Positions 17,358-25,938 are shown, counted from the stretch's first letter. The stretch: DNA of 30,337 nt from CAZUGH01 sp964619785 (GCA_964619785.1 CAZUGH010000020.1:1-30337); one strand, 5' to 3'. Made by a program: numbers and translations. Notes: generated by a model not told the origin, from the sequence alone.

Positions 17358-17640
17358 CTAGCGGGGTATACAGCCAGCTTTTGTAGTTTTTTTATCCCTT
17401 TTCCACGTCGAAAACCTTGATTTCATACTGCACCAAAACCAAAATGGCAGTAAATCAAAAGAAATCTTCTCCTATACCCCGCTTCTTAAGCAAAGCGGGG
17501 TACAGCGACCAATTCTTTCTCCATCATACCCTTCTGCCATTTACTCCCAAATCAGAAACGGCGTAAATACGTTGTTTCTGATTTGGGGTATTATGGGAGC
17601 GGGGTATAAATCGCAAAAATTTGCAATTTACTGCCACCCA
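17358..17640. repeat. Modular intergenic repeat, copy A
   Basis: This part of the 540-base gap between the flavodiiron and xylanase genes contains, in order: GCGGGGTATA (17361-17370), an ATCCCTTTT box (about 17387-17402), TGGCAGTAAAT (17445-17455), a hairpin CTATACCCCGCTT / AAGCGGGGTACAG (17472-17505), a perfect 14-base stem CCCAAATCAGAAAC / GTTTCTGATTTGGG (17546-17587) with GGCGTAAATACGTT as its loop, GCGGGGTATA again (17599-17608), and the inverted ATTTACTGCCA (17626-17636). The same modules recur in copies B and C. A further ACGAAAT-containing, GC-rich stretch extends to about 17735. No gene is seen. Confidence 0.75.
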
Positions 17641-17739
17641 AGCACAAGAATTTCAATTGAACTCTGGTTCTTAACGAAATCAAGGTTGGCGAACACCCCT
17701 GCCGGCGAGCTTCCCTTACCCAGGCGAACAACCCCATAT

Positions 17740-17793
17740 AAAAAAGAGTCATTGCTTCCCGGCGCGTACATCAGCCACAAAGCAATAACTCTT
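17740..17793 (-). terminator. Rho-independent terminator of the xylanase gene
   Basis: On the minus strand AAGAGTTATTGCTT pairs with AAGCAATGACTCTT (one U-G wobble) and is followed directly by a run of T. It begins ten bases after the xylanase stop codon. The loop is long, 22 bases. Confidence 0.75.
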
Positions 17794-17802
17794 CTGAAAC
17801 AC

Positions 17803-19490
17803 TTATTTCTTAAACACATCTAATACTGCATAGAAGGATTCTTTTGGATCATCAAGTCCTGTTCCAAAGAGCAATGGTGTACTCCTATCTCTCCAAGACA
17901 CAGTATCGTACAATCCCCAGAGGGTAAGTCCTGTGATGTTGGCACCACTCTCTTTCTTCCGCTTTAGCATCGTAAATAGCTTAGTCATATACTGAGCTTG
18001 GTCACTGCCATCCTGTCCTTCATCACGATAGCTACCACTATTATTATTTATTGTCACATCTAACTCAGTAATCTGGATTTCCAACCCAAGATTATTGTAC
18101 TTATCAATCGTTGATGCGAACAGTTCAACCGATGGATAATCCACATCTAGATGCGACTGCATACCGATTCCTTCGCAAATAACATTTTTACCATCGTTAT
18201 TAATGAAGTTTACTAGCGATACAATAGCATTTGATGTTGTAGAATCATATGTGTTGTAATCATTGTAGAATAACGTAACCTTATCATTTACACCATATTG
18301 CTCGAGCATGTCGTAGGCATACTGATATGCGTTCTTTACATAAGTTGGTTGCAACTCCATATCGCCATAAACACTTACCCAGGATGTAGCTGTTGGGCCA
18401 TTCAAGCGGTGCGTGTATTCATTTACCACATCCCACGCATATACAAGCGTTCCTGCGCTGCCCATCAATTCCTTTTCCTTTTCCATGACATGTTTCATCA
18501 CAGTCTTGACATAGAACTCAAGACGGGCTGTCATAACATCTGCGGAAACCTTTTCATTACTATTCGAGTACCCTTGCTTAAAGAACCATTCTCTTGTCTG
18601 CTGGTGCCACAATAATGTATGGGCACGCATTTTGATACCCTTACTCTTCGCGATTGTCAAAGCTTGATCAATCGCATCAAAATTTAGCTTTGGTACTGTG
18701 CTTTCCGTATAGCTTGAAGGAATTACATAATTATAAGGTGACGCCTTCGCCGCCTCCGGTGTAAGTGCCGTCATCGAGTATCCTAAGACGGTATCAGGCT
18801 TCATTTCATTTTCTAATGTAAAGCTATTGTATTGCTTCGCAACAAAGTTCATCGTATCTGCATTTTGTAACTGCGAAAGTTTCAGACATGAACCAATCTT
18901 ACCAAATGTACTCTCCAACGTATCCTTCAAACTTGGCAAAGTCAGCGGATCAACCGGTTCAACTGGAACGATTCCTCCTGAGACTTGTGTCATCTTGAAT
19001 TCATCTACCATGAAATCAAAGGTTCCATCTGGCGATTCAAAATAAATCGTTATAGAGGAAAATGCCTTCGGTATCACATAATTTGTCTCAAAATAACTCC
19101 ACTCACCCGATCTCGTTGGAACCATCGCAACCTGAGGGTATGTTGTACCATTATTCTCTAGCTGACTCGACACCTTGATGTTCTGGGTTGCTCCCGTATC
19201 CTGCTTCACCCATCCACTAATCGTATATACGGCGTCCTTAACAACTTTACTCGTGATATCTAATGATGCACCATTCCAGGTCTCTGCACGATTTGTCACC
19301 TTCAAGCAATTACCAACCTTGCCGCCGGTTACCGATGTTAATGTTGCGCTACCACGACCCGTAAATCCATCTGTGCCACTACTAAATCCAGCATTTGATA
19401 AATCAACTGGCGTAAAATCAGGGTCAGCTGTTGAGCCCGGAACTGGCGTTACCGTTACTGGTGCCGTTGGTGTTGGCGTTACTGGCGCCG
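17803..19490 (-). CDS. GH10 endo-1,4-beta-xylanase, CBM22-like and catalytic part
   Basis: From the gap inward this part reads: TP-rich linker, a CBM22-like beta-sandwich (FSSGTDGFTGRGSATL, AETWNGASLDI, YTISGWVKQDTG, FDFMVDEFKMTQ), a short linker, then a full GH10 domain. Catalytic residues are clear: acid/base Glu in WDVVNE (codon at about 18420) and nucleophile Glu in QITELDVT (codon at about 18066). RAHTLLWHQQ and GLTLWGLYDTVSWR are also standard. It cleaves xylan backbones outside the cell. The frame is open to the gap without a start, so the N-terminus is the piece at 19591-20144. Removing the gap and one of the two identical 55-base flanks (155 bases) puts both pieces in the same frame, which supports a single gene. 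A terminator follows. Confidence 0.9.
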
Positions 19491-19590
19491 NNNNNNNNNN
19501 NNNNNNNNNNNNNNNNNNNNNNNNNNNNNNNNNNNNNNNNNNNNNNNNNNNNNNNNNNNNNNNNNNNNNNNNNNNNNNNNNNNNNNNNNN
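19491..19590. other. Assembly gap (100 N) in the xylanase TP linker
   Basis: The 55 bases before (19436-19490) and after (19591-19645) are identical. They encode the repetitive APVTPTPTAPVTVTPVPG linker. The equal length at both this gap and the one at 24610 suggests contig ends sharing a 55-mer. The true number of linker repeats is unknown. Confidence 0.9.
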
Positions 19591-20144
19591 CCCGGAACTG
19601 GCGTTACCGTTACTGGTGCCGTTGGTGTTGGCGTTACTGGCGCCGGTGCCGTTGGTGTTGGCGATACTGGCGCCGTTTCTGTTGGAACAGGCGTCTGCGT
19701 GCTTAACGGTTTCTCCGTGACCAAATTCTGCGGACCACTGGTCGGATTAGCGGTCGAACCACTAGCCAGATTACTAGTTGGACCATTGGTTGGGTTCGTT
19801 GTTGGATTGGTGGTCACAACAACCTTTTTCTTCTTCACGGTTACTTTGCAAACCAACTTCTTCTTGCCCACTCGTGCCGTGATTTTCGCTTTACCAGCTT
19901 TTTTCGCCTTTACCTTGCCCTTGCGTGAAACGGTCGCAACTGACTTCTTGCTGCTGCTCCATTTTGCTTTCTTCTTGGTACCTTTCACCTTCAAGGTCTT
20001 GGTTTTACCTACGTACAACGTAATGCTTTTCTTGCTAAGCTTAATCTTAGCCGCATCAACAGATGCCTCTTACATGGTCAATACCGTTGTTAATACCATT
20101 GCCATAATCAGCGCCCATGCACATAACCTTCTCATTTTATTCAT
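19591..20144 (-). pseudogene. N-terminal part of the GH10 xylanase, with in-frame stop in the signal peptide
   Basis: The natural start is the ATG at 20144, preceded by GAGG. It begins a signal peptide (MNKMRRLCAWALIMAMVLTT...). Codon 25 is TAA (20070-20072), then the same frame continues without break: a Big2-type immunoglobulin-like domain (IKLSKKSITL, KTKTLKVKG, WSSSKKSVATVS, GKAKITARVGKK) and a long Pro/Thr linker. A one-base change from CAA to TAA would explain the stop. A TTG at 20018 would give a product without a signal peptide and starting inside the Ig domain, so it is unlikely to be the true start. It lies only 20 bases after rmlC, so it may be transcribed with the rml operon. Confidence 0.75.
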
Positions 20145-20164
20145 CTATAAACCTCATTTCTTCG

Positions 20165-20773
20165 CTAGAATTTGAATGTGTCCTGTAATCCTACCCATAA
20201 TTCATCCTTCTCACTCAAAGTCAGCGGTGTGCCATCGCCCATCACATAACCTGCGCTCGAAGCATTTCCTTTATACTCGCCTGTGAGGTCTGGCCACACC
20301 ACACCAATCTCTGGATCATTCCATGCCAGCCCGCCTTCATCACCAGGGTGATAAAAATCTGTACATTTATAACAAAACTCCGCAATTTCGGATAATACAA
20401 GGAATCCATGTGCAAATCCTTCTGGGATATAGAATTGCTTCTTATTCTCCTCCGTCAACTCCACACCAAACCATTTTCCATAGGTTTTGGACTGACTTCG
20501 CAGGTCTACAGCCACATCAAAGACGCTGCCCTTGACCGCACGAACCAATTTCCCTTGCGGAAATTCTTTCTGAAAATGCAATCCTCGCAAAACGCCCTTC
20601 GTCGACATCGATTGATTGTCCTGAACAAATACCATGTTCAAGCCTTCTTCTTCCATATCCTTCTGGTTATATGTCTCCGTAAAATATCCTCTGGCGTCAC
20701 CATGAACCGATGGTGTTATGACACATAAGCCCTCAATACCGCCTACATTTTTCTCGACTTTTATTTGTCCCAT
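20165..20773 (-). CDS. rmlC: dTDP-4-dehydrorhamnose 3,5-epimerase RmlC
   Basis: A cupin-fold epimerase that converts dTDP-4-keto-6-deoxyglucose to dTDP-4-keto-L-rhamnose. Signature motifs are DARGYFTETYN, the catalytic His66 in VLRGLHFQ, KLVRAVKGSVFDVAVDLR, and YIPEGFAHGFLVLSE. The 202 residues exceed the usual about 180 by a C-terminal extension (GTPLTLSEKDELWVGLQD), seen in some Firmicutes members. It is last of four rml genes, 15 bases after rmlD. Confidence 0.95.
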   Translation of the reverse strand: MGQIKVEKNVGGIEGLCVITPSVHGDARGYFTETYNQKDMEEEGLNMVFVQDNQSMSTKGVLRGLHFQKEFPQGKLVRAVKGSVFDVAVDLRSQSKTYGKWFGVELTEENKKQFYIPEGFAHGFLVLSEIAEFCYKCTDFYHPGDEGGLAWNDPEIGVVWPDLTGEYKGNASSAGYVMGDGTPLTLSEKDELWVGLQDTFKF

Positions 20774-20788
20774 TTTCTTACCTCTTTC

Positions 20789-21676
20789 CTAAAACTCGAT
20801 TGTCTCGAGATATCTCTTAACTGCATCCTGCCAGCTTGGCAGAGGGGTGAACCCATTGGCGGGCAGCTTGCTTTTGTCTAGGCGACTGTTAAATGGTCGC
20901 GCCGCCTTGGAAATACCATATTCCTCCGTTGTAACCGGCACTACTGTCAGTCGCTCGGTACCATATTCCGTATGTCCGAGCTTCACAGCCTGGCGGAATA
21001 TCTCCTGGGTAAAATCAAACCAGCTAATGTAACCGCCTTCGTTGGTCGCATGATAATAACCATATTTCTCCGTCTCCATCATATCCACCAACAGCCTCGC
21101 CAAATCAAGCGTATACGTCGGCGTTCCAATCTGGTCATTGACCACCGTAATGCGCTCATGCGATTTGCCCACTTTCAGCATTGTCTTGATGAAGTTGCTT
21201 CCATTCTCACCAAACACCCAAGCGATTCGTACAATGAAAAAACGACTCAGCCGGCTCGACACAGCCTCTTCACCTGCCAGCTTGCTTGCTCCATAGACAT
21301 TGAGGGGCGCATACTCTGTACAATCTGGCTGCCAAGGCGCTGTCCCCTGCCCATTAAACACATAATCTGTGGAAATGTACATCAGCTTGCATCCTAATTC
21401 TTCGCATACTTTCGCGATATGCTCCGTCCCGATTGCATTTACCTGATGCACCTTGGATTTATTTTCCTCATCCTCTGCTGCATCGACTGCAGTCCACGCC
21501 GCACAATGGATTACGCCATCGGGCTTCACTTGGCGAAGTACCTCACTTACCGAAGCCTCATCCGTGATATCCATCTCGTCGATGTCAACACCGACTGCCT
21601 GGTGACCGCGCTTTTTTAACTCACCCACGCAATCGTGTCCAAGCTGCCCTTTGACTCCTGTTACTAATATTTTCAT
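20789..21676 (-). CDS. rmlD: dTDP-4-dehydrorhamnose reductase RmlD
   Basis: A short-chain dehydrogenase that reduces dTDP-4-keto-L-rhamnose to dTDP-L-rhamnose with NAD(P)H. The nucleotide-binding loop TGVKGQLG (6-13), STDYVF (102-107) and the catalytic Tyr128-X3-Lys132 (YGASK) are present. RIAWVFGENGSNF and DQIGTPTYTLDLA are typical of the family. Its ATG overlaps the rmlB stop by four bases, which implies translational coupling. Confidence 0.95.
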   Translation of the reverse strand: MKILVTGVKGQLGHDCVGELKKRGHQAVGVDIDEMDITDEASVSEVLRQVKPDGVIHCAAWTAVDAAEDEENKSKVHQVNAIGTEHIAKVCEELGCKLMYISTDYVFNGQGTAPWQPDCTEYAPLNVYGASKLAGEEAVSSRLSRFFIVRIAWVFGENGSNFIKTMLKVGKSHERITVVNDQIGTPTYTLDLARLLVDMMETEKYGYYHATNEGGYISWFDFTQEIFRQAVKLGHTEYGTERLTVVPVTTEEYGISKAARPFNSRLDKSKLPANGFTPLPSWQDAVKRYLETIEF

Positions 21677-22695
21677 AATCTATCACCATACATTGTATCA
21701 TAATAATTTTGGTATTCACCAGAAATGATAGTCTCCCACCACTCTTTATTGTCAAGGTACCATTGAATCGTCTTCTGGATGCCATCTTCAAACTTCGTCT
21801 CTGGCAGCCAGCCCAGTTCGCTATGAATCTTGGTTGGGTCAATGGCATAACGCATATCATGCCCTTTGCGGTCTGTTACATAAGTAATCAAGCTCTCCGG
21901 TTTATCTAACGTCTTGCAAATTATTTTCACAATATCGATATTCTTCATCTCGTTGTGTCCGCCAACATTGTACACTTCGCCGACGCGTCCCTTATGAATA
22001 ATCAGGTCAATCGCCTTGCAATGGTCCTCCACATACAGCCAATCACGCACATTCAAGCCCTCGCCATAGACAGGAAGTGGTTTGTCATTTAACGCATTCG
22101 CAATCATCAGTGGAATTAATTTCTCAGGAAAATGATATGGTCCATAATTGTTCGAGCAACGGCTTATCGTCACAGGCAAGCCGTAGGTTCTGTGATATGC
22201 AAGCACCAACAAATCCGCGCTTGCCTTCGATGAGCTGTAAGGGCTGCTCGTATGAATCGGTGTGTCCTCCGTGAAAAAGAGGTCTGGGCGATCAAGTGGC
22301 AGGTCGCCATACACTTCATCGGTAGAAACCTGGTGATAACGCTCGATACCGTATTTGCGACACGCATCCATAAGAACCGACGTACCAATAATATTGGTGT
22401 CAAGGAATACCTGCGGATTCTCTATGGAGCGGTCTACATGACTCTCCGCCGCAAAATTCACAACCATGTCAGGCTTCTCTTCTTTAAACAACTTGTAAAC
22501 AGCTTCTCGATTCGTGATGCTCTCCTTCACAAAGCGAAAATTCGGATTATCCATCACAGGTGCTAACGTGGACAAATTGCCCGCATACGTCAAACAATCC
22601 AGGCAAATGATACGATAATCCGGGTACTTATTCAACATGTGAAATACAAAATTACTTCCAATAAATCCGGCGCCGCCGGTAACGATAATATTCAT
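21673..22695 (-). CDS. rmlB: dTDP-glucose 4,6-dehydratase RmlB
   Basis: This extended SDR enzyme makes dTDP-4-keto-6-deoxyglucose. Visible are TGGAGFIG (6-13), the active-site Thr125-Asp126-Glu127, Tyr153-X3-Lys157 (YSSSK), and SNNYGPYHFPEKLIPLMI. The 340-residue length is usual. The start at 22695 has TATGGAGG seven bases upstream; a longer frame to 22806 only translates the upstream insert and is rejected. The 156 bases separating it from rmlA carry an insert-like element. Confidence 0.96.
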   Translation of the reverse strand: MNIIVTGGAGFIGSNFVFHMLNKYPDYRIICLDCLTYAGNLSTLAPVMDNPNFRFVKESITNREAVYKLFKEEKPDMVVNFAAESHVDRSIENPQVFLDTNIIGTSVLMDACRKYGIERYHQVSTDEVYGDLPLDRPDLFFTEDTPIHTSSPYSSSKASADLLVLAYHRTYGLPVTISRCSNNYGPYHFPEKLIPLMIANALNDKPLPVYGEGLNVRDWLYVEDHCKAIDLIIHKGRVGEVYNVGGHNEMKNIDIVKIICKTLDKPESLITYVTDRKGHDMRYAIDPTKIHSELGWLPETKFEDGIQKTIQWYLDNKEWWETIISGEYQNYYDTMYGDRL

Positions 22696-22696
22696 A

Positions 22697-22851
22697 ACTT
22701 TTCCTCCATATCGGAGCTGTTTTTGCGGAGATAGCGCAAACAGAAATTCGTGTATCGATTTTTGTTTTGTGCATATATAAGTTTGCGCTCCGTCACAAAC
22801 TTGCAAGTGAAAGATTATTTATCGAAACAATCTTTCACTTTTCCTCCATAT
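22697..22851. repeat. 125-base insert bounded by 15-base direct repeats between rmlA and rmlB
   Basis: ACTTTTCCTCCATAT occurs at 22697-22711 (the rmlB ribosome site on the minus strand) and again at 22837-22851, right after the rmlA stop. Deleting one copy with the intervening 125 bases would leave rmlA and rmlB 16 bases apart with one ribosome site, an ordinary operon joint. The insert holds a perfect 12-bp stem, AAGTGAAAGATT (22805-22816) with AATCTTTCACTT (22829-22840), and a second imperfect hairpin (CGGAG-GCGCAAAC type). The rmlA-proximal GGAGG also precedes a tiny frame, GTG plus six codons. Confidence 0.6.
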
Positions 22852-23748
22852 TTAGTGCAATACATCAAGGTATTTTCCATCCATAACGTCTTTCAAATAT
22901 TGTCCATATTGATTCTTCTTGAGCAACTCATAAACTGTCTCTAGCTCGGCGCGGTCAATCCATCCATTCAAATATGCAATCTCCTCCAAGCAGGCAATCT
23001 TTCTATGCTGGTGCGATTCCACAGTCTTAACAAAATTCGTTGCCTCCACCAAGCTCTCATGTGTTCCTGTATCAAGCCATGTAAATCCCTGACCAAGCAG
23101 CTCCACATTCAAGTGATTTGCTTCTAAATAGATCCGGTTCAAATCCGTAATCTCCAATTCTCCACGTGCACTTGGTGCCAAATTCTTCGCATATTCCACA
23201 ACCTTATTATCATAAAAGTATAACCCTGTTACACAGTAATTACTCTTTGGCTTCTCTGGTTTTTCCTCAATCGACACAGCCTTACCCGTCGCATCAAACT
23301 CCACAATACCAAAGCGCTCTGGATCATCCACATAATACCCGAAAATAGTCGCTCCCTTGCCTGACTCTGCATTTTCCACAGCGGCCTTGAGTCTCTTCTT
23401 AAGCCCATGTCCCGCGAAAATATTGTCTCCGAGCACCATAGCAACGGTATCGTCCCCAATAAACTCTTCACCAATGATAAATGCCTGCGCCAATCCATCT
23501 GGACTTGGCTGAACTGCATAAGTCAAATTCACACCAAACTGATGTCCGTCACCCAACAATTCCTCAAATCTTGGCGTGTCCTGTGGTGTCGAGATAATGA
23601 GAATCTCTCGTATCCCCGCATTCATCAACACCGACATTGGATAATAAATCATCGGCTTGTCGTAAATCGGCAACAACTGTTTCGAAGTAACCATCGTCAG
23701 TGGGTAAAGGCGTGTGCCAGAACCTCCTGCTAAAATAATACCTTTCAT
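22852..23748 (-). CDS. rmlA: Glucose-1-phosphate thymidylyltransferase RmlA
   Basis: It joins dTTP and glucose-1-phosphate to dTDP-glucose, the first step of the pathway. The N-terminal GIILAGGSGTRLYPLT (3-18) is the nucleotidyltransferase signature. LLPIYDKPMIYYPMS, VLGDNIFAG, IEEKPEKPKS and GFTWLDTGTHESL follow in the family order. The 298-residue length is standard. It heads the operon, with its promoter region next to a tandem structured repeat. Feedback control by dTDP-rhamnose is typical of the family. Confidence 0.96.
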   Translation of the reverse strand: MKGIILAGGSGTRLYPLTMVTSKQLLPIYDKPMIYYPMSVLMNAGIREILIISTPQDTPRFEELLGDGHQFGVNLTYAVQPSPDGLAQAFIIGEEFIGDDTVAMVLGDNIFAGHGLKKRLKAAVENAESGKGATIFGYYVDDPERFGIVEFDATGKAVSIEEKPEKPKSNYCVTGLYFYDNKVVEYAKNLAPSARGELEITDLNRIYLEANHLNVELLGQGFTWLDTGTHESLVEATNFVKTVESHQHRKIACLEEIAYLNGWIDRAELETVYELLKKNQYGQYLKDVMDGKYLDVLH

Positions 23749-23802
23749 TCTCTACCTCCATACCTAAACGGTTTGTGCACAAATTCTAATGTTCATTTTA
23801 TC

Positions 23803-23833
23803 ATTATACAGGGTAACCCAACGTCACCTGCAA
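23803..23833 (-). promoter_or_regulatory. Possible promoter of the rml operon
   Basis: A perfect TATAAT lies on the minus strand, about 55 bases before rmlA. The best -35 is TTGCAG at 19-base spacing, which is suboptimal. A small palindrome, GGGTTACCC, sits just upstream of the -10 box and may be an operator. Confidence 0.45.
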
Positions 23834-23844
23834 GCACTTTTTTT

Positions 23845-24144
23845 GATTAAATGTCAAAAGTCTTGTACACTTCATGCTTGCATGAAAGGGGACGAGACTT
23901 TATGACATGCACCCCAATGAGGATGAAGTGGTGCGACAGCACCATGTAAATCCGAATTGGGGCAGGGATTGTGGGAGTGCGTCAGCACAAAACAATCCCT
24001 GTAATCTGATTAAATGTCAAAAGTCTTGTACACTTCATGCTTGCATGAAAGGGGACGAGACTTTATGACATGCACCCCAATGAGGATGAAGTGGTGCGAC
24101 AGCACCATGTAAATCCGAATTGGGGCAGGGATTGTGGGAGTGCG
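23845..24144. repeat. 137-base structured unit, tandemly duplicated
   Basis: Bases 23845-23981 recur without a seen change at 24008-24144 (period 163). Each unit folds on paper into nested stems. The first is ATGTCA-AAAGTCT with AGACTTTATGACAT, enclosing TTCATG-CTTG-CATGAA. The second is CCCCAAT with ATTGGGG, enclosing TGGTGC-GACA-GCACCA. In the first copy a third follows, AGGGATTGT with ACAATCCCT, enclosing GTGC-GTCA-GCAC; the second copy lacks its 3' arm. No coding frame is convincing. It lies upstream of the rml promoter, and the transcribed strand, if any, is unknown. Confidence 0.75.
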
Positions 24145-24151
24145 AGACTGT

Positions 24152-24260
24152 ACTGCCCGCCAGCCTGCTTGGTTCGCCGGCGGGCGGTAGGGTTCGTAAC
24201 GAAATTTGGTTTCCTGCTGTAGTGCCGGCCGGCTTGCTTGGTTTACCGGCGGGTGGTAGG
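24152..24260. repeat. GC-rich imperfect tandem repeat with hairpins
   Basis: Two similar units of about 70 bases share GCTTGGTT and GGCGGG.GGTAGGGT. The first forms GCCCGCC (24155-24161) with GGCGGGC (24179-24185). The unit is much richer in GC than its surroundings. Its CGTAACGAAATTT tail resembles sequences beside copy A (CTTAACGAAATC) and at 24592 (CGCAACGAAATC). It encodes only a low-complexity frame that I do not regard as a gene. Confidence 0.55.
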
Positions 24261-24563
24261 GTAAAAGGGATAAAAAATCACTTTTTTTGCTGTTTATACC
24301 CCGCTCCCATAAATTGGATTCTTGAAACGGCGTAAATACGTTCAGTCAATTATTGGTAATTCGCGAAACTGGCAGTATATTTGAAAAAGCCTAACATAAT
24401 ACCCCGGTTTTCGAAAAAACCGGGGTATTATAGTGTTAATATCTCTATTTACTGCCAAAATTCAAAATTGTAAATTTATTACACAACGTAATTACGTCAT
24501 TTGTCGAGGGTGCTGATTTGGGAGCGGGGTATAAATCTAGTAATTCTCGCCTGTATACCCCGC
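24261..24563. repeat. Modular intergenic repeat, copy B
   Basis: Modules seen: the AAAAGGGATAAAAAATC box (inverted relative to A and C), TATACCCCGC (24295-24304), AACGGCGTAAATACGTT (24326-24342), TGGCAGTATAT (24370-24380), a perfect 16-bp stem ATAATACCCCGGTTTT / AAAACCGGGGTATTAT with loop CGAA (24396-24431), ATTTACTGCCA (24447-24457), the palindrome ACGTAATTACGT (24486-24497), then GCGGGGTATA (24524-24533) pairing with TATACCCCGC (24554-24563). The layout is nearly symmetrical around the central stem. Confidence 0.75.
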
Positions 24564-24609
24564 GAGCTCGCCAGCACCACCGCTCGCAACGAAATCTCCT
24601 AGTCCTTTT

Positions 24610-24709
24610 NNNNNNNNNNNNNNNNNNNNNNNNNNNNNNNNNNNNNNNNNNNNNNNNNNNNNNNNNNNNNNNNNNNNNNNNNNNNNNNNNNNNNNNNNNN
24701 NNNNNNNNN
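24610..24709. other. Assembly gap (100 N) bounded by identical 55-base flanks
   Basis: Bases 24555-24609 and 24710-24764 are identical and begin ATACCCCGCGAGCTCG. The right copy includes the last codons of the methyltransferase gene. Two contig ends sharing one 55-mer is the simplest explanation, so the second copy need not exist in the genome. Unresolved repeats are expected here. Confidence 0.9.
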
Positions 24710-24753
24710 ATACCCCGCGAGCTCGCCAGCACCACCGCTCGCAACGAAATCTC

Positions 24754-25938
24754 CTAGTCCTTTTGCGAAATAAAGATTCCTGCATCCTTCGTTATCCGGA
24801 ATCCATCGCCGATGCTGCGGTGCACGTAGCCTCGGAATTCCCGGTAATGATCCAGCAAGTATTGATTTTGGTTGCCGTGGCATGACAAGATATACGAAAT
24901 CAAAGGGTCGGCCTCTGTTACGATGAGGCAATCTTCATAGGCTATCCACTCGGGATTTTCAAAGAAGTTCGCTAGTACCTGGGCACCATTGTCTCTGCCA
25001 AATCGTTCGAATAGTTGCTCGCCGGATAAGCGGATGTGCTCATTGAATCCCTGCGCAAGCTGGCTGACTTCCTGCATGTGGCGGCTTCCGTAGGTGCTAC
25101 AGAGGAAATGCCCACCGGGCGCAAGCACACGATTCACTTCGCTGCATACTTTCTCGATTTCGTCACAATAAAATAGAACATGATTGGCAATTACCAGGTC
25201 GAAGCTTCCGTCCTCGTATGGCAACGCCTCACCGCTGCAACTCTCAAAATGAAATCTGGTATCGTCCGTTCCAATTGCTCTTCTGGCATCACGCAGCATT
25301 CCCTGCGATGGGTCCGTTAATGTGATTGACACATTTTCTGGCAGCTTAGCTCGATTCATGGTCCACAGTGTTCCATCACCGCACCCGATTTCAAGAATCT
25401 TCATGCCAGGCGAAAGATTACATTTTCCATAAATCCACGGAAACCAGCCCTCGTGATTCTGCGAATACATGTTGTGTAGGCGTATGCGCGCAGAAATATT
25501 GGACGCACTTTCGTATTGATTCTTGAGGCTTCTCTCCATACCCGTCAAGTGAATCAGGTTCAGCATCTGGCTCCAATCAATCGTCTGCTTGGCCTCCATC
25601 GCCTCTGCCGTATCGGCAATCGCCTGCTCCACAAGCTGCATTTGCTCGATGCGATCTCGCACAAGCTTCTGCTGAATGTGCAATGAGTTCAACATATAAT
25701 GATAGTCAAGTTCATTTACCGTCATCTCGCGAATGTCTTCTAAGGAAAATCCAAGGTATTTCAGCAACAGAATCTGCTGCAATTTCGTGAAGTCCTCGTC
25801 CGTGTAAAATCTGGTCCCATTCTCTGTCACAAGCGATGGTTTCAAAATATTCTTTTTATCATAATACCGCACCGTCCGCAAAGTTATGTGGGACATCCGC
25901 GCAAATTCCCCCGAGGAGTAGTAACCTTCCTTTTTCAT
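24754..25938 (-). CDS. MerR-type regulator fused to a SAM-dependent methyltransferase
   Basis: Residues about 5-75 are a MerR winged helix-turn-helix (YYSSGEFARMSHITLRTVRY, then GFSLEDIREMTV), followed by the antiparallel coiled-coil helix (about 80-120). Residues about 145-300 are a class I methyltransferase: motif I ILEIGCGDGTLW (181-192), acidic residue in TLTDPSQGML, motif IV SFDLVIANHVLFY, and VLAPGGHFLCSTYG. In this fusion type the effector may be the methyltransferase substrate; that is inference. The start at 25938 has AAGGAA seven bases upstream and is preferred over the GTG at 25944. It is divergent from the lipoprotein gene, with overlapping promoters. Confidence 0.88.
   Translation of the reverse strand: MKKEGYYSSGEFARMSHITLRTVRYYDKKNILKPSLVTENGTRFYTDEDFTKLQQILLLKYLGFSLEDIREMTVNELDYHYMLNSLHIQQKLVRDRIEQMQLVEQAIADTAEAMEAKQTIDWSQMLNLIHLTGMERSLKNQYESASNISARIRLHNMYSQNHEGWFPWIYGKCNLSPGMKILEIGCGDGTLWTMNRAKLPENVSITLTDPSQGMLRDARRAIGTDDTRFHFESCSGEALPYEDGSFDLVIANHVLFYCDEIEKVCSEVNRVLAPGGHFLCSTYGSRHMQEVSQLAQGFNEHIRLSGEQLFERFGRDNGAQVLANFFENPEWIAYEDCLIVTEADPLISYILSCHGNQNQYLLDHYREFRGYVHRSIGDGFRITKDAGIFISQKD

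Noticed and set aside
17572..17823. An 83-codon frame through copy A
   Set aside because: It reads hairpins and the xylanase terminator, has no convincing ribosome site, and overlaps the end of the xylanase gene.
19479..20018. Xylanase N-terminus starting at TTG 20018
   Set aside because: It would start inside the Ig-like domain without a signal peptide. The same frame continues upstream through one TAA to a proper start and signal peptide at 20144.
22805..22840. Terminator between rmlA and rmlB
   Set aside because: The stem is perfect but no T run follows it on the minus strand, and rmlB needs transcription from upstream.
24120..24335. A 71-codon frame in the GC-rich repeat beside copy B
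   Set aside because: It encodes an imperfect repeat (LPAGGRV-like twice) made by the DNA repeat itself, with no ribosome site and no family resemblance. The frames across the gap at 24445-24785 are rejected for the same reason.
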